Part shown: piece after piece, positions 1 through 7,440 of the stretch
How positions within the stretch are numbered: the first letter of the stretch is position 1
Layout of the letters: the number at the start of each line of letters is the position of its first letter
Source: Lacihabitans sp. CCS-44
GTDB lineage: Bacteria > Bacteroidota > Bacteroidia > Cytophagales > Spirosomataceae
Length of the DNA stretch: 64,000 nucleotides
Direction: 5' to 3'
NCBI RefSeq assembly: GCF_024343735.1
Contig: NZ_RJUE01000059.1
Coordinates: 1-64,000, forward strand
The notes under the pieces: model-generated
Seen by the model: only the letters and a program-made list of their open reading frames with translations
Database searches by the model: none
What the model was told of the DNA's origin: nothing
Translations under genes and position numbers: made by a program

Positions 1-1
1 A

Positions 2-874
2 CAGCTTGAACATGCCCAACAATGGATACTTTATCCCGAAAATATTGGCGAAAATCTATCTCTGGATGAGACCTGTCTTTCAAATGGTGATTTATATACC
101 ATATTGACCAACAAGGCTGCAAAAGGCAAAAAAGGAGCTTTAATTGCGATGGTCAAAGGTACTGTCAGTGATACAGTCATTGAGGTTCTACACAAAATTC
201 CAGAGTCAAAGAGGAAAAAGGTGAAGGAAATAACATTGGACCTTGCTCCAACCATGGAGCGAATTGCTAAACGTAGCTTTCCTAAGGCTAAGCTGGTTTC
301 AGATAGGTTTCATGTCCAAAAGCTAGCCAGTGATGCAGTACAAGAAATCAGAATCAAACATCGTTGGGCGGCAATAGATCAAGAAAATAAAGAAATAGAA
401 TATGCTAAAGAACTGAAGAAGAGGTACGTTCCAGAAGTTTTAGAAAACGGTGATACCTTAAAACAACTATTAATCAGAAGTAGATTTCTTTTGCATCAAA
501 GAGAAAGTAAATGGTCTGCTTCTCAAGTACATAGGTCTGAGGTTTTATTTAGACTATATCCTGACTTAAAGCAGGCATACGACCTCAGCATGGAACTATC
601 CAATATTTTCCACCAGTCAAAGAATAGATTAGTAGCTTTTAAAAAACTGGCCTTATGGTATAATTCAGTAGAAAAGTTTGAGGTGAAAACCTTCAATACC
701 ATCGCTAGAACTATTCAGAACAATTATGAATATATCCTAAATTATTTCGACAATAGAAGTACAAATGCTTCAGCAGAGTCTTTTAACGCAAAAGTAAAAG
801 CACTAAGAAGCCAATTCAGAGGAGTAAGAGACATAAGTTTTTTCCTATTTAGATTACAGAAAATATATGCTTAA
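2..874 (+). CDS. ISL3-family (ISAon1-like) transposase, C-terminal part
   Basis: The catalytic part of a DDE transposase; the frame is already open at the left edge, so the N-terminus lies outside the window. The three acidic catalytic positions are visible: Asp in LSLDET (codon at 65-67), Asp in SDRFHVQK, and Glu in NASAESFNAKVKALR near the C-terminus. The spacing and the DRFH and ESFN contexts are typical of ISL3 transposases, and the text closely resembles ISAon1-type elements of Bacteroidota, where the helix-turn-helix region is commonly encoded separately upstream. The first internal start-like codon is a TTG at 104, but homology to the family clearly begins before it. The end of the element should lie just after the stop; I could not identify its inverted repeat because the left end is missing. 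It borders a phage-defence locus, which fits a mobile-gene-rich region. Confidence 0.88.
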   Translation, partial: QLEHAQQWILYPENIGENLSLDETCLSNGDLYTILTNKAAKGKKGALIAMVKGTVSDTVIEVLHKIPESKRKKVKEITLDLAPTMERIAKRSFPKAKLVSDRFHVQKLASDAVQEIRIKHRWAAIDQENKEIEYAKELKKRYVPEVLENGDTLKQLLIRSRFLLHQRESKWSASQVHRSEVLFRLYPDLKQAYDLSMELSNIFHQSKNRLVAFKKLALWYNSVEKFEVKTFNTIARTIQNNYEYILNYFDNRSTNASAESFNAKVKALRSQFRGVRDISFFLFRLQKIYA

Positions 875-905
875 CCTCCCCCCAACTTTTTGGATTGATC
901 CGTGA

Positions 906-1203
906 GATTCCCCGTAGGCAGAGGCGTTATTGTAGCCTCCAAAGATGTGAAGTGAAAATTAAGAAGCCTCAAACGCAAGTTTGCGGCTTTTTTTTGTGGA
1001 AAAAATTCTGAAACTAACCACGTCCCTTTCAGGGATGAAACCGGTGATGCGGCATTCCGACGGTGCGACGTTTCGCCTGGGATGCCAGTCCAATCGATTC
1101 CCCGTAGGCAGAGGCGATATTGTAGCCTCCGAAGATGTGAAGTGAAAATTGAGAAGCCTCAAACGCAAGCTTGGGGCTTTTTTTTGTGGGAAATTTCTGA
1201 AAT
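906..1203. repeat. Degenerate 190-bp tandem repeat, two copies
   Basis: A segment of about 108 bp starting GATTCCCCGTAGGCAGAGG occurs at 906 and again at 1096, an offset of 190 bp, with only a few substitutions. Each copy holds a short hairpin (GAGGC...GCCTC) and ends in a terminator-like hairpin plus a run of T. The DNA between the copies (1014-1095) has a separate stem (GGCATTCC...GGGATGCC). No protein is supported here. It could be a duplicated small RNA with its own terminator or a family of intergenic repeats; the sequence does not decide. Confidence 0.7.
965..995 (+). terminator. Rho-independent terminator in repeat copy 1
   Basis: AGCC-T-CAAAC, tetraloop GCAA, GTTTG-C-GGCT, followed by eight T. 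The stem is nine paired bases with one mismatch. The same structure in copy 2 (1155-1185) carries an extra mismatch and looks weaker. It is placed to stop transcripts reading out of the transposase gene toward the defence operon. Confidence 0.65.
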
Positions 1204-1216
1204 CTAAATTGTCAGG

Positions 1217-1363
1217 TCGAGTGTAGTCGAGACCACGTTCCTATTATCAGCTTTAGAATTTAGATTAAGTATAGGCCTAGATATAATAGCAAATTACCAA
1301 TCATACCGCATCTCGACTACGCTCGATGTGACACGGTGATTGTCAGGTCGAGCGTAGTCGAGA
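1217..1363. repeat. TCGAGCGTAGTCGAGA intergenic repeats with a long hairpin
   Basis: The 16-mer TCGAGnGTAGTCGAGA is present at 1217-1232 and 1348-1363, and its reverse complement at 1311-1326. The last two form a hairpin with a 16-bp stem, extended inside by TGACA/TGTCA around a short loop. Elements of this sequence are common in intergenic DNA of Bacteroidota genomes (from general knowledge). The direct copies also share flanking bases (GTCAG before, ACCACG after). Confidence 0.75.
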
Positions 1364-1691
1364 CCACGCTTCCATTATCAACTAAACACCAAAATCCCTA
1401 AAAACCTTCTTTTTGAATTCAAAATACTTCAATTAGTAATTAAACTCTACAAGCCACAAAAAACAACCCTTCAAAACCATTTTGAAATATAAAGAAGCCG
1501 ATTGATAATAAAATAATTCGACACCCATTCAGAAAAAAAATATCTCTTATATTTGAGACAGAAAAATATGAGTAGGTATGCTGGAATGCCACACTTTCTT
1601 GACTTAGAACAAAACAGTTCCAAAACTAATACACTTTTTGTGTATATTTATTAATTACCAGTAAGCCTATGAAACCGAGTAAACTAAATTA
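1364..1691. other. AT-rich non-coding leader of the defence operon
   Basis: About 330 bases without a convincing reading frame. A small inverted repeat (ATACAC TTTT TGTGTAT) lies near 1629-1645, about 50 bases before the hamA start, and is the only local structure that could be an operator. No clear TAnnTTTG element was found close to the start. Confidence 0.4.
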
Positions 1692-2462
1692 ATGAAAATT
1701 CTCCAGCACTTTGACAGAAGCAATACTGCAAGCCATATTTTATATCGTCTTAAAAAAGGCGAATGGGCTCAGTTTATTGCCAAACTACCAGAAGAATATA
1801 GAAATTGCTACATCACAGATAAAGCACTCGATGCATTAAGTAAGGAACGGAAAATTTCAAAATCGGAGTTTTTAGAGAAATATATTTTACCTGATGAACC
1901 AATAATAAAATCAGGAGATTTTGGAGAGATACTATGTTTCCATGCTGTAATTGAAAATTTTAAAAATAAAGGATTTGTGCTTTTTGCTCCAAGAAAATGG
2001 CGTTGGAAAGACAGCCGAAATAAAGCAGCACCCGGAGCAGATGCAATCCTTTTTCATGTTGCTAATCCAAAGAAGCCTACGAAAAAAGATATTCTTGTTA
2101 CGATAGAATCGAAAATGAAAGCAGTCAATTCAAAGGAACACAGAATACAAGATGCGATTGACGGAGCTACAACAGATAAACTAACAAGAATGGCAAAAAC
2201 ACTTTCTTGGTTAGAAGAAAAATACGCTAAACACGGTGCGGAAGATAAAAGGCAATTGGTAGAAAGATTTAAAGACCCAGCAACTTTTGGTGATTATCAG
2301 AAACATTTCAAAGCTATTGCAATAATGGATAGCAACTTTGAAGCAGATGAAACAGGAAAAGCAGTTAACAACATTCAAGGTGTTACAGTAATTGTATTTT
2401 CAATTGAGGAATTGAAAAAGGCATACGAAGACACAAGAACTAATATTATAAAATCAGTGTAA
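1692..2462 (+). CDS. hamA: Hachiman system protein HamA (DUF1837 nuclease-like)
   Basis: Small subunit of the Hachiman anti-phage system; 256 aa. In characterised systems HamA is a PD-(D/E)xK-like nuclease held inactive by the helicase HamB and released on sensing aberrant DNA (established knowledge). Candidate active-site residues are visible in the right order: Glu79 in GDFGE, Asp117 in PGADAIL and Glu139-Ser-Lys141 in TIESK. The stop codon shares one base with the next start (TAATG at 2460-2464), showing translational coupling to the helicase, and this gene pair is diagnostic. The related E. coli AbpAB system has the same make-up. It sits next to a transposase gene, suggesting acquisition by transfer. 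The family call rests on motifs plus partner and was not tested by search. Confidence 0.85.
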   Translation: MKILQHFDRSNTASHILYRLKKGEWAQFIAKLPEEYRNCYITDKALDALSKERKISKSEFLEKYILPDEPIIKSGDFGEILCFHAVIENFKNKGFVLFAPRKWRWKDSRNKAAPGADAILFHVANPKKPTKKDILVTIESKMKAVNSKEHRIQDAIDGATTDKLTRMAKTLSWLEEKYAKHGAEDKRQLVERFKDPATFGDYQKHFKAIAIMDSNFEADETGKAVNNIQGVTVIVFSIEELKKAYEDTRTNIIKSV

Positions 2463-5455
2463 TGCCAGCAAGCAGACAATTAAATACTTGGATTGCAGAA
2501 TCAGGCTCATGGCAGTCATACATTGACTTTAAATTGCCAGAAGATGAAAGAGCACAATACTCTTTCCTTTCTCAATACGACAACTTCTTTTTAAGTTTAA
2601 TGTCAAGGGCAATTGAATTGCTAAAAGTTGAAGACAAAGAATCTGTTGTTGATGAATTATTAGCAACAGCAAAAGGCTTAGAAATATTTTCGCTATTTGA
2701 AAAGCGAAACCAATTCACAGGTGTAAATCATTCCAACAACATTTTATATGCTGCTGGCTTGTATTATTTATCAAACTACCCTGCTTCTGCTTGGATTCTA
2801 TCAAAATTATATCCACGTAAAAATTATGAACTGGAAATAGACCAGTTTGTTTCAGGCTTTTTACAAAGAGACCTTTCAGGTGCAAATGAGCATACCTTGG
2901 TTTTAAAAAGGTTTCTTGAAAGTGGTAGTTTAAGATTACTAAGAATGCTAACAAGGCAGATTTCTTTGAGAAAAGAAACTGCATTTTCTGATGATATTGA
3001 GAACTACTTCTCACATTTTCTTGCTGAAACTATTTTAATCAAGTTTTTTGATGATAATATTTGGGCTGATTTACTAAGAGCATATAATAACCCTGACCAT
3101 TGGAGAGCATATGTAATTCGCAACATAGAAAAGAAAGTTCCAGTATGGAGTTTCTTCCCATCTCAAAAATTGGCAATTCAAAAAGGAATACTAAGCGGCA
3201 ATACTTGTTCATTACAAATGCCTACAAGTTCAGGCAAGACATCCATAAGCGAGTTAATTATTTATGATGAATTCAAACGAAATCCCGAGTGCAGAATTTT
3301 ATATCTTGCTCCTTATAGAGCCTTAGCATCAGAACTAAAACAATCACTTGCAGTTAGTCTAGGTGAATTGGGAATAACTTCCAAAACTATTTTTGGTGGT
3401 AATCTTCCAACACAAGAAGAAAGAACCTCTATCAGTGAAGTAAATCTACTTATTTCAACACCTGAGAAATTCATGGCAGTTGAAGATATTTTCCCTGGAA
3501 TATCTCAAATGTTTACAACTATAATCTGTGATGAAGGGCATTTGCTTGATGATGATTCAAGAGGATTGAGTTATGAATTACTTCTTTCGAGATTAAAAAG
3601 TAGCACAGAAGTTAAAAGGAGATTCATTTTTGTTTCAGCTATCATTCCTAATATTTCAACCGTAAACTCTTGGCTTGGTGGTAATGACGATTCATTAATA
3701 ACTTCCGATTACAGACCAACCGAATTAGAATATGGATTCCTAAGGAAAATGGATAGAGTCAATGGATACTATCTTGACATTAACCCACATAAAAAGAGAC
3801 CATACAATTACCAGTTATACAAATATTTGTTTGACGGGGAATTATCAATTCCTTTATCAAAAACAAAATCTAGAAAAATAACGAGTAAAAAAGGTATTTC
3901 GGTTGCGGTGAGTATCAAAGCAACTGGTTCAGGAACTGTTGCATTATTTGCACCACACAAAAGAGGACATACAGGGGTTGAAGGCTTGGCAGCAGAAGCA
4001 CTTGTTCAATTATCAAGTAAGCCTGAAAATGGTTTGTTGAGATTTTCACCAGCAGGTTATTTAGATAACCTCGCAGAATATTTTTCTATTGTCTTTGGAG
4101 ATGAATATTTACTTACAGAATGTTCAAGAATTGGCGTTCTATTTCATCATGGCGACTTTCCACAAAACGTAAGAGAAATTGTAGAAGATTCGCTTCGTGA
4201 AAATAAAATTCGATTTGTTATTTGCACAAACACTTTAGCGGAAGGTGTGAATTTGCCCATAAAGACTATGGTGCTTCATTCAACGATTAGATTTAATCCG
4301 TATTCAATCAATAACTATTCTCCTTTAAAAATTCGGGATTTAAAGAATTTAGTCGGGCGTGCAGGGAGAGCAGGCAAGGAAACAAAAGGTTTGGTTATTA
4401 TTCCACATGAAGAGGATTTTGACCGAATTAATGACTTGATTTTAGAACGTAATGTTGAGCCAGTTAAAGGTCAACTTTATAACATAGTTCATCTTATCAC
4501 AAATGCCTTGGAAAAGAGAAGGCTTCCAATCACTGCCGAGATATTGGATTCATTAGGTGAGCAACTACAAGAGTTACTAGACAATATAGATATTTCATTA
4601 ATTGATTTGCTTGCGGAAGAAGTAGAACCTGCAAAACTTGATGCATTAGTAAACGAATTGGTAACAGAAACACTTTCCTATTATCAAGCAACTGAAAATG
4701 AAAAGATAACGCTTAACAAAATGTTTGGTTTAAGGGTGAACAAATTGCGACCAATAATTGAAAGAGGAGACTTTGCAATTCTAAAAAACAGCGGCACAAA
4801 CATCAGGCTTTATGAGGAAATAATGGAGCATTTTGATTTCGATGATGAAATCTGGAATAATGAGTTTGAACCACTAGGTAAAAAGTGGCTGAAATACATT
4901 TTGGATAATGGAGTGTTTAAGCTAAACAGATTCACTAAAAATCTACAAGCATTCATCGAAGAAAATCGTTGTGAAGTTGATTCCGAAAAAGTAAAAAAAG
5001 CAATTCTATTGTGGATGAATGGAAATTGGTATGAAAAATTGAGTAATGATTTGGAACTTGAAACACATCAAGTTTTAAGGCTCATAAATTCGTTCATTAG
5101 TTACAATATTCAAACGGTAATTTCCTCAGTTATTCGTCTGAAAGAATTAAATACCAAAGAATATATATTGCCAACACAACTTGCAAATTGGTCATCCTAC
5201 TTACAACACGGTATTAATTCTCAATTACAATTAGACTTAATTGAACTTGGCTTAATTGATAGAGTTGCAGTTTTAGAAATATCAAAATACTTAGTCTCTA
5301 TTGGTTACGAACACAAGGACTATAAAACAATAAAATCATTTTTGCTTTTCAATGGAGTTGAAATAACAGGAGCAATTCGAGAGAACCTACCTGGAATTTC
5401 TTATAACAAACTGAGGACTTTTATTAACCGATTAAAAATGAGAAACATACTTTAG
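2462..5455 (+). CDS. hamB: Hachiman system helicase HamB
   Basis: Large superfamily 2 helicase, 997 aa, the sensor partner of HamA. Motif I is MPTSSGKT (residues 253-260), motif II is DEGH (357-360), motif III is a SA-containing segment (VSAIIPN), and motif VI is VGRAGRAG (631-638). The order and the GRAGR form place it with Ski2/Mtr4-like DExH helicases. The 250 residues before motif I and about 350 after motif VI lack recognisable motifs; in HamB they form the HamA-binding and regulatory parts. Start overlaps the hamA stop by one base. Full length and intact. The base composition is as AT-rich as its neighbours, so composition alone does not reveal transfer. Confidence 0.88.
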   Translation: MPASRQLNTWIAESGSWQSYIDFKLPEDERAQYSFLSQYDNFFLSLMSRAIELLKVEDKESVVDELLATAKGLEIFSLFEKRNQFTGVNHSNNILYAAGLYYLSNYPASAWILSKLYPRKNYELEIDQFVSGFLQRDLSGANEHTLVLKRFLESGSLRLLRMLTRQISLRKETAFSDDIENYFSHFLAETILIKFFDDNIWADLLRAYNNPDHWRAYVIRNIEKKVPVWSFFPSQKLAIQKGILSGNTCSLQMPTSSGKTSISELIIYDEFKRNPECRILYLAPYRALASELKQSLAVSLGELGITSKTIFGGNLPTQEERTSISEVNLLISTPEKFMAVEDIFPGISQMFTTIICDEGHLLDDDSRGLSYELLLSRLKSSTEVKRRFIFVSAIIPNISTVNSWLGGNDDSLITSDYRPTELEYGFLRKMDRVNGYYLDINPHKKRPYNYQLYKYLFDGELSIPLSKTKSRKITSKKGISVAVSIKATGSGTVALFAPHKRGHTGVEGLAAEALVQLSSKPENGLLRFSPAGYLDNLAEYFSIVFGDEYLLTECSRIGVLFHHGDFPQNVREIVEDSLRENKIRFVICTNTLAEGVNLPIKTMVLHSTIRFNPYSINNYSPLKIRDLKNLVGRAGRAGKETKGLVIIPHEEDFDRINDLILERNVEPVKGQLYNIVHLITNALEKRRLPITAEILDSLGEQLQELLDNIDISLIDLLAEEVEPAKLDALVNELVTETLSYYQATENEKITLNKMFGLRVNKLRPIIERGDFAILKNSGTNIRLYEEIMEHFDFDDEIWNNEFEPLGKKWLKYILDNGVFKLNRFTKNLQAFIEENRCEVDSEKVKKAILLWMNGNWYEKLSNDLELETHQVLRLINSFISYNIQTVISSVIRLKELNTKEYILPTQLANWSSYLQHGINSQLQLDLIELGLIDRVAVLEISKYLVSIGYEHKDYKTIKSFLLFNGVEITGAIRENLPGISYNKLRTFINRLKMRNIL

Positions 5456-5483
5456 GATGAACTGTGAAATAAGAATAAGACCA

Positions 5484-5623
5484 TCAGGTCTCATCACCTA
5501 CCCATAAGTGGCAGTTCAGTGGTAAAATCAAGCTTTGTGCTTCTATCAAAGTTCGTGCTTCTTCTTCATTTAAGTATTTCGAAATCGCTAACTTAGGGTA
5601 GTAACAAACTGTTCTTCAAAAAT
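5484..5623 (-). pseudogene. Possible gene remnant (C-terminal fragment)
   Basis: Between hamB and the protease gene the minus strand holds an open stretch of about 45 codons ending at the TGA in 5484-5486. Its translation (SKYLNEEEARTLIEA and a WVGDET ending) reads like the amphipathic C-terminus of a real protein, but it has no start and a stop lies just upstream in frame. I do not recognise the family. Most likely a leftover of a gene lost when the defence module was inserted; it may also be chance. Confidence 0.3.
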
Positions 5624-5640
5624 TTATCTTCCCCAAAACA

Positions 5641-6384
5641 ATGCACCCCCACCTAAAACCCCTCTACAGCAAAATCTTTGACCTAAACTGGAAATTTGGT
5701 CTATTTCTGATACTGTTGATATGTGTGCCGCGGTTTGTGTTGGTGCTTCAGGCCAATGCTTCGGGTAATTATGGGGCTATCGGCCTTATTATGACGGTTT
5801 CGGCTTTGGCTCCGTTTATTTTTTTGAACAAAGCGGGTCGTAAAGCCATCGGTATAAAGAAAGCTCAGGGTTTCAAATGGTTGTTTCTGGCCTTTTTGGC
5901 TGGGTTGGCGGCGAGCGTTTTTCTTTATTTTTTGGGTAAAACCTTATATGATACTTCTTACCAAAACTGGTATCAATACATCGGCAAATCTTATAAAATT
6001 CCGGCAGGCATCACGGCGGCAGACAAGCGGGTAATGTTTGGCATTATGGCCATTACGGGCATGATTTTTAGTCCCATCGGTGAGGAATTGTTTTTCAGGG
6101 GCATCGTACATAAGAGTTTTGAAAATTCTATTGGCGAGAAAAAAGCCTCTATTGTAGATGGCTCCGCTTTTGCACTTACGCATATTTCGCACTTCGGCTT
6201 GGTATTCGTGAACGAGCAATGGGCATTTTACCCCATCCCCACCCTGCTGTGGGTGTTGAGTATGTTTTTGGTGAGTTTAATGTTTTTTTATTTTCGCAAA
6301 AAATCGGATAGCCTTCTCGGAGCCATTGCCTGCCACGCCGCCTTTAATTTGGGGATGATTTATTGTATTTTTTATGGGACGTGA
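5641..6384 (+). CDS. CPBP-family intramembrane metalloprotease (CAAX/Abi type)
   Basis: Integral membrane protein of 247 aa with several hydrophobic segments (near residues 20-40, 45-65, 80-100, 130-150, 195-220). It carries the CPBP (PF02517) signature: Glu148-Glu149-x3-Arg153 in GEELFFRG, a His-containing segment in FALTHISH, and HxxxN in CHAAFNLG near the C-terminus. Rce1-type members cleave prenylated proteins; bacterial members are linked to bacteriocin self-immunity and stress, and the substrate cannot be told from sequence. Start is the first ATG. Monocistronic as far as can be seen. Its nearness to the defence locus does not by itself prove a defence role. Confidence 0.85.
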   Translation: MHPHLKPLYSKIFDLNWKFGLFLILLICVPRFVLVLQANASGNYGAIGLIMTVSALAPFIFLNKAGRKAIGIKKAQGFKWLFLAFLAGLAASVFLYFLGKTLYDTSYQNWYQYIGKSYKIPAGITAADKRVMFGIMAITGMIFSPIGEELFFRGIVHKSFENSIGEKKASIVDGSAFALTHISHFGLVFVNEQWAFYPIPTLLWVLSMFLVSLMFFYFRKKSDSLLGAIACHAAFNLGMIYCIFYGT

Positions 6385-6458
6385 AGGGGTTAGACAGGAT
6401 CAGCCTGACAAATTGCTGATTTCGGCTGCTCGAGTTGTTGAGCGATTTTCAGAAATGG

Positions 6459-6488
6459 TTTGCAAATCATTCATTTGGGTTATTTTTG
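6459..6488 (+). promoter_or_regulatory. Bacteroidota-type promoter for the esterase gene
   Basis: TTTG (6459-6462), an 18-base spacer and TATTTTTG (6481-6488) match the Bacteroidota sigma-A consensus TTTG-N17-23-TAnnTTTG. The -7 element ends 25 bases before the ATG at 6514, leaving a short leader. Confidence 0.6.
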
Positions 6489-6513
6489 TCTAAAATAATG
6501 AGATAGACGGCTT

Positions 6514-7386
6514 ATGAAATTTTTATTAACGCTTGTATTTTGGGTTTGCGTGCTACCAGCTAATGCAGCCAGTGTGGATACGCTCGAAATACCAAGTGCT
6601 GCGATGAACAGGACTTTGAAGGCTGCGGTGGTGTTGCCAGCATCTTACACCAAAACTCAAGCCTTGTATCCCGTATTGTATTTGCTCCATGGTGCGGGTG
6701 GAAACTTCAGTACTTGGCTCAATAAAACGCATGACAAAAACCTCTTCCAGAACTTGGCAGATCAATACAATGTGATTGTGGTTATGCCTGACGGTGACAT
6801 TTACAGTTGGTATTTGGATAGCCCAAGCAACAAAGAAAGTCAGTTTGAGACCTATATCTCGCAGGAGGTTGTGGCTAAAATTGATGTCATCTATCGCACA
6901 GTAAGAAGCCCAAAAGGTCGTTTAATCAGTGGCTATTCGATGGGTGGACATGGGGCTATGTATTTATCTGCACGCCATCCTGATATTTTCGGAGCGGCTG
7001 GTACCATGAGCGGTGCTATGGACATGGATTTTAGCAAATTCAAAATAAGCAAAGAGCAAATAAGCTCCACGAAAGACCTTTTTGAGAAGATTTTGGGCAC
7101 TGGCGATATAAGAAACGAGGTTTTCTTAAAGAATTCTATTGTTAATATGGTGGACACTATTAAGAAAAATGCCATTCCAATCGTTATGGATTGCGGTGTG
7201 GATGATTTTTTGATTGACTTAAATCGTGAATTGCACGAGAGGTTACTCTATGCCGGGGTTGCCCATGATTACACCGAACGACCTGGTGCACATACCTGGC
7301 CATATTGGGAAAACGCCCTGCCCTACCAAATGCTTTTCTTTCACAATGTACTGAAAAAGAACGGCGTAAGTGTAGAATCCAAATGA
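6514..7386 (+). CDS. Secreted esterase, esterase D / PF00756 family
   Basis: Alpha/beta-hydrolase of 290 aa with a signal peptide (hydrophobic residues 3-19, ending ANA). Probable catalytic triad: Ser142 in GYSMGGHGA, Asp230 or Asp231 in CGVDDF, His260 in GAHTWPYW. The GxSxGG nucleophile elbow and the HTW box are typical of the PF00756 group (S-formylglutathione hydrolase, feruloyl and tributyrin esterases, mycolyltransferases). With a signal peptide it more likely acts on extracytoplasmic esters such as acylated polysaccharide than on formylglutathione. A good promoter lies directly upstream. It converges on the putative glycoside hydrolase, and both are exported. Confidence 0.85.
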   Translation: MKFLLTLVFWVCVLPANAASVDTLEIPSAAMNRTLKAAVVLPASYTKTQALYPVLYLLHGAGGNFSTWLNKTHDKNLFQNLADQYNVIVVMPDGDIYSWYLDSPSNKESQFETYISQEVVAKIDVIYRTVRSPKGRLISGYSMGGHGAMYLSARHPDIFGAAGTMSGAMDMDFSKFKISKEQISSTKDLFEKILGTGDIRNEVFLKNSIVNMVDTIKKNAIPIVMDCGVDDFLIDLNRELHERLLYAGVAHDYTERPGAHTWPYWENALPYQMLFFHNVLKKNGVSVESK

Positions 7387-7440
7387 GTTTTGCTTCATCT
7401 TCTGGTCAGAAAAGACTCGTACTGAAGCATCCTCAAAACA

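Noticed and set aside
959-1168. 69-codon minus-strand frame over the tandem repeat
   Set aside because: It spans repeats and a terminator; no coding character.
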